A stretch of 64,000 nt of DNA from Centropus unirufus (GCA_013397695.1 VYZI01000128.1:784478-848477); one strand, 5' to 3'. Positions 1 through 13,149 are shown, numbered from the stretch's first letter. The notes: generated from the sequence alone by a model not told the origin. Program-made: numbers and translations.

Positions 1-1572
1 TTTAAATCTATCCTCCATAACTTTTAAGAAAAATCAAAAAAAGACTTATCTTAGTGCTCCAAAACTAGTTGAGCAATTAATCCTAAGGACACATAAGCAA
101 TGTAAATTCTACCTATAATGACATATAAGATGCTTTATTTTTGGTAACATACTTGTGTTTTTTTCTGGTATTTGTAGTTTTAGAAACATTTCCTCTGCTG
201 ATACTGGTAAGAGTCACACTACCAAGAAAAACAATAAGGCTATACTCAGAAAATACAAATTAACTTCATATGACCACATAGACAAAACAATGAAAGTGCA
301 AAAAAAGGTTAATTGCTCCCTATGGTTATCTAATTTTGTTCAAAAGAAGATATTTTTGTGTACTTACACTCTGGAAAATAATCTTAAATGTCTAAAACAG
401 ATTAGTAGAATCACGTTATACTGCCCAGCATGTATGTGTTTATCCTAATTAACTGAGGAAGTTAATCATGATAAACTGAAAAAAGCAATTTTGTTTCTGA
501 ATAAGAACATGTACTCTGTACTTAAATGTCACCAAATTAATCCCCTTTATTGCATCTTGTTTCCTTGACTTCTCACATTTAAGAGAGCTTTTTGGTTTAA
601 ACAAAAATAAATATAAAACGAAGCACATGATTTTTAAACCAAACTGTGCCTTGAATAACATATTTTGAAGTAACGTGCCCTAAGTTAAAGCACACAACTT
701 ATGAACACTGAATTGAAGTTTTGATAAAACTCTAGTTGAATTTGCCTGGATACAGATGGTCTTAATTATTACACTATTTCTGTTGGTGTGTAAGATGCTA
801 AATTATTCTGTTAACCAGGAGAAAAAGGGACATTCTATTGTGCGTTTGCAAATGTCAGCTTTTAAAATCACGAAGCCACATATTGGAACTTCAGCTTCTT
901 TTTCACTCCAGTTTGCGACCGATGAAACAGTCCTCCTGCCAGGTTCATAGCCCCAGCTGGGTGAGTTATGAAAGCACGTAAGTGTCATTTGTCGTACATG
1001 AAGAGTGTGAGATTGCCTCACTCTAACTTCAAAACAGCTGAGCATAACTTGCTTAAATCTTTCTGAAGACTGGACATTGTCAGCTGAGGCCAAGCACAAA
1101 AAGTGTTGGGGGGGGCGGAAATCTATGTCAGAAACTTATGAGCAGATGTATTACTAAGAACGAATAAGCTAGAAAGACTTCAGTGTTTATGATAAACTTA
1201 TAACACAGCTGGACTTTAATGAAAATGAGGAAGGTTCAAATCCCATAATATCCTATAGAAATATAAGGAAACAAGCATAAAGTGAAAGAAAGATAAAACC
1301 TGGCCATCCCTTGTGATAGCAGGGAGGATTCCACTTTTTATTATCTAGTTGATATTGAGAATCAACAAAAAATGCCTCCGTGAATACACAAATCTGCACT
1401 AGCTTATGCAACTTTCCAGCTTTGTTAATGTTAATGAGGTAAACATGGCAATTGGACATAGATGTTTCTGTAGTGTTAAGCATTTGGTTGTTAAAATACT
1501 TTCATACGAGAGAGTAGCAAAGGTCTTACAGTAATTGGTTCAGAAAATGCAGCTTTGTGACCTGTGAGTAGC

Positions 1573-1640
1573 ATTAACTGTAATTGATTTTTTTTAATTC
1601 AATTACTTTCAATTACAATGATTAATAATTACAATTTCTT
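1573..1640. promoter_or_regulatory. Cluster of homeodomain-type TAAT/ATTA sites
   Basis: Within 68 bases there are TAATTG (1581-1586), TTAATTC (1594-1600), CAATTA (1600-1605 and 1610-1615) and ATTAATAATTA (1621-1631). AATTAC recurs three times, at 1601, 1611 and 1627. Dense TAATTG/TAATTA sites bind homeodomain proteins in many developmental enhancers. In AT-rich DNA such clusters also arise by chance, so this is only a candidate. Confidence 0.25.
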
Positions 1641-1845
1641 ACACGATGATGTCTACCAACTCTTGATTTATAATGTATCAACAATTAAATAAAATGCTTT
1701 CAAATTTGTGCTACATTGGTTAGATTAAATGCAAACCACATGGTAGTGCTTTGATATACTAACTCTGAGCCAGGCTGCTCATAGATATATTAGTTACTGA
1801 TTAATTCCAAATTTCCTTTCCACAATAATACCCTGAATTCACAGT

Positions 1846-2100
1846 TTATTTGTCCCATAAACATTCTTGCCAGTATCTACACAATTTCAGGAGTGGAGAC
1901 ACAATAACCAGCTTCCGATTCTTTAATCCAGAGTCTTTCAGAAACACTTTTTGCCTGTAATCAGAGCGGCCAACACCCATGTCTCTATCAAGATTCACAA
2001 ATTTCCTCCCACAAACACCACAGCTCTTGAAATCAAATGCATAGCCAGAAGCATCCTCTTTCATTTAAAAATCAAGTCCTCTTCGTCAAACTGAATTTCA
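1846..2100 (-). pseudogene. Possible decayed C2HC zinc-finger coding fragment
   Basis: A 72-residue minus-strand frame (2064 to 1846) contains CGVCGRKFVNLDRDMGVG. This looks like the C-x2-C...H-x3-C finger of the ZC2HC1-type family, with Asp where His is expected and Gly where the last Cys is expected, each one base change away. It is followed by a basic stretch (YRQKVFLKDSG). Directly upstream a second frame reads EIQFDEEDLIFK and ends in a stop, offset by one base from the first, as if a frameshift had split a once continuous reading frame. No introns, partner exons or poly-A tract confirm a retrocopy. The resemblance is from memory and could be chance; no function is claimed. Confidence 0.3.
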
Positions 2101-5100
2101 AAACCAGGAGACAAACAAAATACAATTTGTATTATCTTCAAACATCTTGTGAATTTAAACCAAATCAACGACTTGAGTAAGTAGGGGTAAAGGTGTTGTT
2201 ACTATTCTGCAAGATCATATTTGTCACAGCTGTGATACATTAATACCCAGGTAAACAAAAAAGATGTAAACATAGCTTAAAACCAGCTGCACTAGAAGCA
2301 GGAATCAACTAAAAACTCCAGAAATTATTTCTACTAAGCATGCTAAAGATTATTGAATTGAAAAAGTCACGGTTGGTAAATGGAAAACCTCAAGATAATG
2401 AAAAATAAGTGAATACGATGTACAAAATGAACAAACTACATGGATTTATGAGAACAAAGAGACCACTTACAGAAGCTAGATATACAGTTTAAAACATATT
2501 ACAGTCATCCTCAGCAATCAGCACTTAAATAGTAGAAATTTCCAGGCTTTCTATGTCTAGTCCATAAGACACTCTTTACCCAATAAATAATTAATTCAAT
2601 GTAAGATACACAAATGACTCTGTCCTCTGCTTAAGACTGCTTTTGTTTGTATGTCCTGAAGAATGATTTCCCTTTTCCAGTTTCTGCGTTCTGAAATACA
2701 GTCCACATTTGTACTTGACTTGTCCCAGTTCTACATTTATTTAATACCATATGACCCAAGAGCAAGATCAGAGTTTGATCTGCTATTTGGATTGGGTTCC
2801 TATCTTAGAATGTAAACTAAGAATCATCAATATTTCATAAAGATCTTGCACAATACTTGCTCTTTCTTTTGGAGTTAAAACACCTCTGCTCTTGCCAAGC
2901 AAGACTCCGAATTGCAATATGCTTGGTCTCCTATGACCCCACATCAATGTGCTGCCTTGTAGGACATCAGCAAGCATCACCTATTGACACGTACAGATTT
3001 AGAGACCTTCATAGTATGAAAACTCTGCACACTTTGGCCCAGATTCCAGCTCTAAGTTAGAGGATGGTCCTTACTTTTTCCGCAAATTAACAGTGTTAGA
3101 CAAGTTAACAAACTTCAGAAGATTAAAATATTACGATAGAAAAAAAATATGGTGCCTTCAGGCTTTCAGAAAGTATTAACCTCCACCACTGAACCTTTTG
3201 TCTTTCAAAATCAAGAAAAACATCACATGTATTTAAATATGGCACATTTAGGGAAATAAAAGAGAGAAACACTTAAGATTGATATCTGTCTTACATGAAG
3301 TTCAAAAACACGATCTCACCACGAGTTTTCAGACTAGGGTTAATGACAGTGGCCATACATCTCAAACTAACAGACCAATTCAAGAATTGTCTTGCAAAAC
3401 TGTCTTTTTCTTTCTTAATTGCAGAGCCTTATTATTCAGAAACACATATCAGAGCAGGTACTGGCCTGAATTCTACTCCCAGCTGTGTCTGCTGGAGATG
3501 GACAAAATTGCTGTCCCCATGTAGCCATTCTTGTTTCCTTCTCATCTTATTCTACCGATAAACTGTGAGCCTTTCTTTGCCATGACTCTCCCTCTTTCCA
3601 TGGCTTTGTAAATCAGCAGCACAACAGGGTCTGACCTTAATTTGAGTACCCTATATCAGCATGCTTAACATGTTTTAAAAACACTTCAAACAATGCTTCT
3701 TGGAAAAAAAATCCAAAAGGAAGGAAAGATACAGATGAATATTTATGATAAACGCAGAAAACGCCTTAGGAGACTTGGTGAAATACTGTGCTTCTTCATT
3801 TCAAAGAGCCCAGAGCAAGCTGAGCTGATTCATGACTTCAAATTGCTCAGCACTCGCTGTGGTCCTGCTTTGTCCATTAATTCCAAAAGCTGCTTATTAG
3901 TCCAGATTTGTACTGAAATGTCAGAGCTTTTCTGCTAGAATTATGTGCATGAGCACTGATGAAAAACACTGGACCATTTTAGGAAGCTGGATGATGATTA
4001 CTGTAGTATAGAAAGCCTTCTACAATCAAAACAAAAGGCTCAAAATTTAGCCACAATGAAGAGTTTGCAGCAGATTTGTAAACAATACTTTAAAACATGA
4101 TGAAATTTTGTTTTGTTTTTTAAACATTTCGTGGACTATGAAAGGCATCTCCAATGATTTGCTGCTACGACCTCAGCCATCTATCAATGTGAACACCCCC
4201 CAAAGACAGAAAATGGCACATTGAAGAGATCGCTTATAACTTCAACCTTTCAGTCAACGGTGAAACTCCTCATGGCTCCATTGCTTCTATGGATATAAAT
4301 AATAAAATCATAGCACAACAGAAGTTATTACAAGTATTTGTTACTCAACTAATGTTAATGCAACTATATTAGGCAGTACTTGGTGATACTGTTAATGGGT
4401 GTTGTTTAATACAAAAACCAATTGACATGTGAATGCGATGTGATTTCATTTTATTTTTTTGTTTTCTGTAAAATGGAAGAGGAGTAAATTGATTAAAATT
4501 GTGATGAAATGTAGAACATGAGAAAATCTTACAAAACGCCCTAAGTACATTTAAAAAAAACCTTTTTAACCTGTAAAAAAATCCTTAAGCACAATAACTA
4601 TTTTATTTTTTTGGTAAAAGTTGCTCTGCAAGAAATTCTGAATTAAGTTAAATGTAAAATTACACTAGGCTGAGTTCTTCTGTAGCATCACCAGTAAGAA
4701 TATGCAACAAGAACATATTAGTTTATTTTTATTCTACTATGGGTTTTTCACCAGACACATGCAAAGTCACTACTTCCCTTTTCTATGGCCCTGCTGTGAC
4801 CCCAGAAAAAGTTCAAAGAAAGATTTAGATGTTATAGATAAAATTTTTAGTTCTCTTAAAATCCCAATTTCAAAAAGTAATTCAGCCCACATTCCTGAAA
4901 GAATTAATGAAAAGTACCAAAATATCTTTAAAGATACGGCCTTTGTTTTCTTTGATTTCTTTGTTTTTCTCTCATTGAAAGTCCCAAGTATTTCTTACAG
5001 TTTTTTTCCCCCAGAAAAACGTCTGTATTTTAGGCCGAGATGCACAGTGATACATTAGTAAAGTAATAATAGATTTTTAAGGATTATACCTAAACTACTT

Positions 5101-7292
5101 TGCTCTTCAAAACTGTTATGCATTTATTAACCGTCCTTTTATATTAATTTTGGATTTATCCATCATTTATTAAGACTTAAAAGAGAATTAGCAAAGACAA
5201 TGATGAAAGTATACAGGTATGAAGGTATAACTTGAGAGGAGCTTATACTTATTTGCAATTAGTAGAAAACTATAAGAGAATAAAGCCTCTGCTCATTTTT
5301 TCTCTTCATAAATCCTCATCTGCAAAATGTCTCAATATTCCAGATCCAACTTCTTCACCTTAGCCTTTTTTTACAAAGTTGTTTTGAACGAGGGTACAGG
5401 TTTTTTACAAGCTATGACAAAATACATTTTTTTTAAATATACAGAATCATAACAAGCCTTGCTTAAGTTCCATAACTCCAAAGTTTTTCCTTTTCAAATT
5501 CTTGCCTTTAGAGGAGGAGCTAAAAGGTAGGAAAAGAAACAGCTGGACACAAGTAGAGTTGAAATAGGAACAAAGTTCTCTTTAGCCAATGATATATTAA
5601 TAATTTCAAAGAGTAACAAACGGCTTGAAAAGAGTAAGAAAGGGATCTTCTGTCATAATAAAAAGAGAGCCAGGTTCTAGAAGAAGGGAGCACTGCTCTG
5701 CGCCACAAGGCAGTGCCCTTTCTCATCCCAGCTCTCCAGTCACACCCCCCTCCGGCCTGCAGCAAAATGCCTCTTGGAGCTTGTTTCTCATTGACTTGGA
5801 TATAAGTGTTTTCATAAGCTAAATCTGCTTTGTTCTCTGTGCAGTTCTGAAGCTTCTAGTCCTGCTGCGAATAAAACAAAATGTAACACAAGCTCCCCAG
5901 AGAATTTAGAGAGCTGGAGGCTCCAGAGGGAAGCAAGGAAGTAGGTTGCTGTTTTACAGAAAGAAAAACAGTGGTATGGAGAATTGACTTCTCAAAAAGT
6001 GCTTAGCTAGTGGGAAAACTAGAAATAGAATGAAGTAAATACCCATGCAGAACAAATGTAGGAAAAAAAACCAACAAAAAAACAAAGCAAAAAACTGAAA
6101 AACCCAACAGGGACAAGGGTAGCCTCTTCCCCTCTAATCCCTTTTATAAAATAACACTGATTTCTAATATTGTTAAATACTATAGGGATGTTTGAGGAAG
6201 TCTCAAGCATAAATTCCATCCCTCCAGTCATTCCAGTTGCTCATCACTCTTATGGTAGGACTGCCAGTTCAGCTCACTCCTAACCTACTGCATTCCTACC
6301 GCAATGTTGAACTGGCTATTGTAGCAGTCTAAACAAAACATTCTTCTAGTCGCCTTCCCTGGCTTAGAGACCCATCATTTATTATGCTATAGCAAGCACT
6401 GTTAGGAAGGTAAACAGCTCAATTTAATTCTGTCTTGTTTTACTTGGCCCTTGAAATGGGCAAAATGTAAAAATTCAGCACTTCGTACTTTATAAAATAT
6501 TTTATTCTATGGTTTGACCCTTATCTCTAACAATCTTCTTGATTTATAGAGAGCTGCAAACTTACATAAGAGATGTTTTTCTAAGGGCTAACACGGGATT
6601 CTCACAGATTGATCAAAAATTTGGCTGACAAATCAACGTGTAGAAGGCCTGACCCGTCAGAATGACTACTTGAATGGACCCGCAAAATTACTTCTCAACT
6701 GACTCCCAAAGGTCCTTCCGAGGAAGGGATGGCTCAGCCATTCAAAACATGGCAGTCCGTTATTCCCAGGCACTCATAAGTGCTGGATATGTCATATGTT
6801 CAGAATCAACAGCTGAATTTTCAGTATGAAGAAGACTCGTCTGTTTGCAAGCTGGAGACAGGAAATTCATTCTGTCTTATCCACGCCCAAAGAGGTCAGA
6901 TGGTTTGCCACAGCAAAGACTTGTCTAGCCTGGAGTTGTCTAGGCAAAGAAGGAAATTTAGCAAACAAGAGGGAAACGTCGAGGTAGAAGAGTGGGAGGA
7001 CTGGTTTGTGAATGTCTGTGTCTTGCAGAGCTTGCGGTTCCACTTGGCTGACTTCAGTTTTCAAGGGAAGAAGAGTTGGGGGCATTGGCAGTGAAGGCTG
7101 GATTCCAGGAGGAGGACTACAATTTACCTCCCAACTAGCCTGGATAGTAGCCAATGCAATGCAGCATCAGTGTCTTTCATGCTTGAGGAGACCATGGGAG
7201 AATAATCGTGAATTTTCTGCTTTCAAACTTGAACTGCAGCCACAGAGAATTTTGTGTTTCATTTCACACTGTTTCCCAGAGTGAATACATAA

Positions 7293-7320
7293 CCATAGAA
7301 TAATATAGATTGGAACAGAA
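7293..7320 (-). mobile_element. Possible CR1 3'-end remnant, minus strand
   Basis: CCATAGAATAATATAGATTGGAACAG resembles the antisense of a CR1 terminus (CATAGAAT tail followed by the AGGTTGGAA-type unique end). The similarity is short and nothing CR1-like follows, so this could be chance. It directly precedes the ~160-bp tandem array. Confidence 0.35.
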
Positions 7321-7344
7321 CACTTAACTAGAAGTGGTGAAACT

Positions 7345-8290
7345 GAGATGAAGCCTCATATGAATTGCTTCCAAGAGGATGCTTTCTCCTTCCTGCTTCA
7401 TCCTTTCACAGCCTCTTTACACCCCAATCCAACCGCAGCTCTAGGCCCTGTCTCTCTATGAACCCCAACCCTAGACAATTACTAAGCCACATTGAAACAC
7501 CCATGGCCCACTTCAATATGAAGAATTTCTGGAGGGAGAAATCTGCTTGCAGACTGTGCATTTCTTGGGCAACTCCTTTACATCACCTCTTCACCTACAG
7601 CTCTACACCCAGCCCTAGGCCCATACACGTGCTGAGCCTTAGAGTTCCACAACCTAATCCAGCCTGAGAGAGTTCTCAGGGGACAGATTTTTTGGCATCC
7701 CCCCTTCTCCTTTGGCAGACTATTTAACAGATTCAGTCTACCTGTTGCCCTAAGTTTTGTCTCTCAGTTCACCAGCCTAACCTTAGGTATGGATTAATTC
7801 TCGGGTCAAGCCACAGGTTAGTCCCGCTTAAAGAAGTCCTTAGAGGACAATGCTTTTGGCATCCCCTCTCAAACGATGTCATAAATTTACTCTCTTTGCC
7901 ATCTGCGATCCTAAGCATAATCCTTCACCTTAGGTCAAGGTATGGGCTGAGCCTCAAGCTGAAGGTCCCCATCCCTGCTGAACATGATGAATTTCTTCAT
8001 GGAGAAGGCTTTTTGGAGCCTGTCCTTTCCTTTGGCAGCTTTCTTGCAATCCCACTGCAAATGAAATGCTAGGCTTTCTCTCCCATCCTTAATCCTAAAC
8101 TTAGGCTAAAACTAAGCTAATGCTAAAGGCTAGAACACCTATCTCCAACCTAGTTCCACATGAAGAATTTTTACAGAAGTCTCTTGGGCAACATCACCCT
8201 TCCTTTGGCAGTCCTTCACAACTTGAGGCATTCTACTAACATTACTCCCATATTTTCCTAGTGGATTTGGTACTATACCATTATTACTCC
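7345..8290. repeat. Diverged tandem array, about six units of ~160 bp
   Basis: Two landmarks recur in register. One is an ATGAAGAATTTCT-like box followed by GAGAA/TTGGGCA/CCTTTCCTTTGGCAG-like sequence, near 7361, 7518, 7668, 7830, 7987 and 8160. The other is an ACCTTAGG/CCCTAGG box, near 7435, 7612, 7783, 7930 and 8095. Spacings are roughly 150-175 bases for both series. Units are strongly diverged and carry indels, so this is an old satellite-like or minisatellite expansion. It does not resemble CR1 or any repeat family I recognise. The short open frame at 7365-7667 comes from this repeat and is not a gene. Confidence 0.75.
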
Positions 8291-11200
8291 CTTAAAAACC
8301 AGCGTTTGCTTTAATAGTGTCTACATGGTCAGGGACAATGCTATTAGTCATTTTCTCTTTAATAAATTGTGTTGCAGTCAGAGCTGTTTTATCCCTGATC
8401 AATGACCTCAACATATTCAAGGTCACGAGGTTGTATTATTTCACCCATCCTTATTTTTACTAACTAGCTCTCTAGACAATAATGGGATGATAATCATCAT
8501 AATAATTCAAAGCTTTTACTCTTTAAATAGTTGTGAAATATAACAGATGTTCTTTTGGTATAAAATCAGCCCAGCTCAAGAGAAGCCAATGCTGTTATAA
8601 GCATAGGGCAGCTGAAGAACTGGCATTGTTAAAATGTTATGCAGCATTTCACAAAATACAGGTAATAATCTGTTAGAAAAGTGCCTTGAGATTCAGTTAT
8701 CAGAGGGTTTCAGAGCCCTTTTGCATCTGTGGAGGAAAAAAGTTATACAGGAAATTGATTAAATTTCATTACCATTTTTATGCTTTAAACTGACTGCTCT
8801 ATACCAATGTCCATACCAACATTTGATAGTGAACAGTCTATACCGTCAGAAATAGTTTAATTTCCTAGAAGGTTGAGATATCCAGAATCTCTTTTTGCTA
8901 GGTCCCATCCGATTTATTAGGATGCAATTCCACAGGAATTTAAAACAATTTAATTCCAAGCTCACATCTCCCAGCCTTCCCTGGTTGCCCTCTCCTACCC
9001 ATGCACCAGCACTCAGTCATTGGCAGGGAAAATTGAATCTGACTGGCCAATAAGGAAAATCTTTTTCATCTTGGTGAAGAACTGTGCTGAGGAAAAGAAA
9101 ATATAAAATATTCAGTGGTCTGAAGAGCACTACCTACTTTTAAAGACAACTTAGCGGGTGTTTTTCTATTTAACAAGAATAAAGTATGTTCCTCTTCAAG
9201 ATTAAAACAGTCTCTGGAAACAACCAAGCCCATTCTATTTGAAATGAAAAACTGAAGTAAACCAAACAAAATAGCCTGAGGTGGTTATTCCACATATAAA
9301 ACTTTAGCCCAAAGAATTTTAAACTTTATAAATTTATAAACAACTTGAAACAAACGTAACAAGCAATGTCACAGTCAGCAATACGTGCAGTAGTACCAGT
9401 GTTATCCTTCAGGTTTTCATTTTTGCACTCAGTGTGAATTTTCTTTGTGAGAAAAATTGTTTGAATTTATTTGTGTATATGGACCCCATTACAACCACAT
9501 CTGAACTGAATTATTTTTCTCTCATTACAATTGTACATCAAGAAAAATCTTAAACCCATTTTAGTGCTGCCAATACTTCGTTAAAATTAGTAATTAAAAA
9601 GAGCCATCATTATCTCACCTAGTGAAAAATGATCTTTAGTGGAAATTGGTTTGATTTTTCTCTGGTACACAGCAATATGTCATATTTATATTCAATAATG
9701 TTGAGATCAGGACAATAAGCCATCTGCAAGGGAGACAAAGATTACTGTACGCTGAAAAAATTCAATCCACACAATTCGTTCTTCCAAATTTCTCTGAAAG
9801 TCTATTAGACAGGTGTTGAAAGTAGCTGTTTATTACCTTCAAAAAGAAGAAAAAGAAGCAGTGATTTTCTTCTAATTATATTAATCTAAAAATGTCAGAC
9901 ATCCGTGTATATTGTAACAGGCATATTTCCACTTAGCCCAGCGGATCCATTATTCAGAAAGTTAACCCTAACAGGTTGAAGGCAGACTTTGGCGATGGTT
10001 TGGATATCATATTTAAGCAGGTGTGGGTAACAGACAGCCCCAGTGTGAATCTATAGGGCGTACAGACAGGACTGTGTCCCACCACCTGACCTCACGTCCT
10101 TTCCCCAGGCAGGGTACAGCCCCAGCCCTAAACCAGCTCCATGCCTGGTGATCCATGGTGAACCCATGGTGCATGCCTCGCACACTCAGGCCTATCGGTT
10201 GTGTCTGGCGCACAGGCTCTCATGAAAGCAAAATGATAGAAATTAATGACAGAAATGGGAGACTTATTTTCTTGCCTGCAAGGTGTGGAAGCTATAATCC
10301 AGACATTCTTACTCTCACCAGGATATTTTATTTTTTCTTCAGATTTCCTATTTTCTCTACAAGGTAGCTCTTACGGTGCTCAGATTCTTACATAGTCTAG
10401 GGACCATGCGTTTCAGGATCACAAGTCGCATTTTTGATAGTTGGGGTGACTAGAGTGAGCAGGAAGAACCACATTCTAAAAATTAAAGGACAGTTATACA
10501 GAAAGAGCAGAATCATCAGCCCTGTTTTCATCTCGGGTCTTTGAAAAGGCAGATGGTTTTAGCCTTGAATAGCACCAGGATCAGACCTCCAAGTGCCTTA
10601 AAAAGGGAGAGAAACTTTGAACTTTGGTCCCCAAGACCATATGTAAAGTCAGGAGAGAACAAAGAGGCACGTGTGCCGATGCAGGGTCAGTAACCTGTGC
10701 TGATGGGCTACGGGACTCAGTATTACTCACTTCAACTCCTGTTGGAGAATGCCATACCCAGACACTTCTCGTCGTTACTTTCTGCTTAAATGGTAATGAA
10801 CACACATAAAGTTGGTTCTAGGCCAAGAGCAGCTACAGTGGGGTGCAACGCTCAAGGCAGCTGGAGGGATTAGAAGCGGTTATCGCAGATAGTGCTCTGA
10901 GTTCAAACTGAGGTCTTCAGCAGTTGTAATCCACTATTTTGTATAAACCAGCTACAAGAGAAAGAACACCCCACATGAAAAAAAATAGGGAAAAACTTTA
11001 GTACGGGAAATCAGAGGCAGACTCTGGAGTAGAAGTAAGCTCTCCTTACTCCCACCTTTAAGCTTTATTCACTGGACCACCCTGGTTGTGAACACAGCTG
11101 CTGTCAATGTATTTAGGACATAAATAGTACTTAGGGGACAGTGTCATGCCATGGACTGTGATATCTCTAAACTCTTCAAAAGGAGAGTAACCACCCTGCA

Positions 11201-13006
11201 AATGCAGCCCGGCAGGGGGATGGAAAGTTTGCAGAGGCAAAAGGCATTAACACAGACTTAACGCATGTTCTATTCACTTATTTCAGTAATTTGACAAATA
11301 CATCTAATACTATCCAAAAAGAATAGCACTGCTACTCATCAGCTGAAGGAGAGATGTTTTGAAATTTAATTTTTCCAGCACTTTTTGTAAACAGCTTCAC
11401 ATAAAAAAATCTTTGTAAATGCCAGGTATTTCATTTATTTTTGCCTTTTTTTTGGTGTCTTTTTCAGCAAATGTTGTCAGGTCACAGGTGACAGGCAGTG
11501 GTAGAATTTTGTAGATGCCTTGCATGTTTGTATGAACAACATATTATAGGTTTTTATTTACCCAAAAATTTCTCCTAAAACTTAAAAATGGACACAATTA
11601 CTGACCAGTGTATTAAAAGATGTTAATACAGAATTAGCAGATGATTAAGAAGAATTTATTTGCTATCACAGAAAAGCTGATAAATCTCATGTGTAAATAA
11701 ATAACGTCTGTACAGAGAAATATTTAGTTGGACTTAGTTTTGGGATTGAGTCTACTAAACTGAAATCTCCCAATGTACAAATAAACGCAATTCGAATCCA
11801 AATGTAATCCTAACATACAAACTGTCAGTAACTGTTCCTTTTTACTTCTTGACAGAAAAAAAGAAAAAAAAGTCAATCTCTTGAATCTAAATATCCTGCC
11901 TTTCAGTATATTCCAGTCTAAATATTTTTTAGATCTCATAGTTTGAGCATTTACAACACAAACTCAAAGCACTAGACTACATCATAGCTTTATAGATTTT
12001 GTATGGAAATGCATCATCTATTTCTATTCCAGGGGGAATTTTACTGCTTTACTGCTTCCGAGAAAAAAAAAAAAAAAAGCCCCACAAAAAACCCAACAAA
12101 CAGCACTGCAAATAAAATGGCTTTCAATAAGACCCATCAACCATCAGGCAACCGTCACCACTTCTATTGCTTGGATGAAGGTGTATGACTACTATCATAA
12201 TATGATCATTTGAGAAAAGTGGCTCATATTAGGGTGTCAGAACACCATTTCATTAATTTTTACATATCTATAACTATTATACATTAAAAGACATGTTGGC
12301 TCATAATTTAATTGACATTTTTTGTAAAAAGTCTCTAATAGCACAGCATAAGAGCTAGATCTATTTCCTATAGCAGACCTCAAGCAAGCCAGCCAATGTA
12401 ACTAAAGCCCCTCTCAATCAAGCATTCCCAAGACCCACTGTCCCATTCCAGAGACAGTCAGCAGGGCTGACTGGGCAGAGGGTTGCGTTCATCCATCTCT
12501 CTTGCTTCCAGGACCTAGATTAGGCATCTCCAAAAAGTACTGTTTGTCTCCATGTCCCCCTTGAAACTTGCATACTTTTCTCCCTCTTAAAGCTCTTTTG
12601 CCATGTTCGATATTGACACCAACTGCCTATTGTCTACACAATCACTACAACTGAATTTCTATTTAAATATTAATTAAAAATTCATTTGCATGCAGCCTCG
12701 GTATTTTTAATATATTAAAACCTTTCCCTCCCAAAGTTTTTTCTGGTGTTTTCAAGCTGGTTTAACTTTTGATACATGCAAACTCCATTTAGTCCTCTTT
12801 TAGTAAAAATCTTAAAACTGTACTGCAAGAATTGCATCATCCCATCAATGTATTTTGCAGTAGAGGGTGTGCTGTGTACAATGAGCAGGCAGTAAGGAAA
12901 TACTTAATCATCACAGATATACATAGGGCTGAGGAATGATTATTGCTGTTTAGTCTGACTCAGAGAAAAACACTCACAGGAGAAACAGAAAATGGTAAAG
13001 GTCGTC
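8291..13006. other. Intergenic; no gene or repeat family recognised
   Basis: AT-rich sequence with no open frame above about 75 codons and no splice-flanked conserved coding block. A POU octamer ATTTGCAT (12684-12691) next to TAATTAA is the only motif worth noting, and it is weak evidence. An A16-plus tract lies near 12063. Confidence 0.7.
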
Positions 13007-13057
13007 TTCTTTTTTTTTTTTTTTTTTTAATNTTCTTTTTTTTTTTTTTTTTTTAAT
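13007..13057. repeat. Exact 25-bp poly-T duplication around a single N (contig join)
   Basis: The string TTC, 19 T, AAT occurs twice without a mismatch, at 13007-13031 and 13033-13057, separated only by one N at 13032. Such an exact repeat of a homopolymer-bearing sequence around one unknown base is best explained as two contig ends that overlap but were joined without merging. The genome probably holds one copy, with a T tract of uncertain length. Confidence 0.9.
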
Positions 13058-13149
13058 CATTTATGACATACTATTTCCCAGCCCTTATATAGGTATTAAC
13101 TACTTGTGTCCTTCTCTGCCCTCCTATATTAACCAAATGTAACAGTACC

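Larger units (their letters stand above)
1..7292. other. Intergenic, AT-rich; no gene recognised
   Basis: Apart from the homeodomain-site cluster near 1.6 kb and the possible zinc-finger remnant near 2 kb, I see only short open frames without recognisable domains. The longest, 118 codons at 4702-5058, is rich in Phe, Ser and Lys with no domain. An A-rich low-complexity patch lies at about 6061-6105. Confidence 0.7.

Noticed and set aside
1103..1113. G-run (TTGGGGGGGGCGG) as a G-quadruplex
   Set aside because: Only one G-run is present; four are needed for an intramolecular quadruplex.
4702..5058. 118-codon + frame rich in Phe and Ser
   Set aside because: Amino-acid bias reflects T-rich sequence; no domain, no acceptor or donor at its edges.
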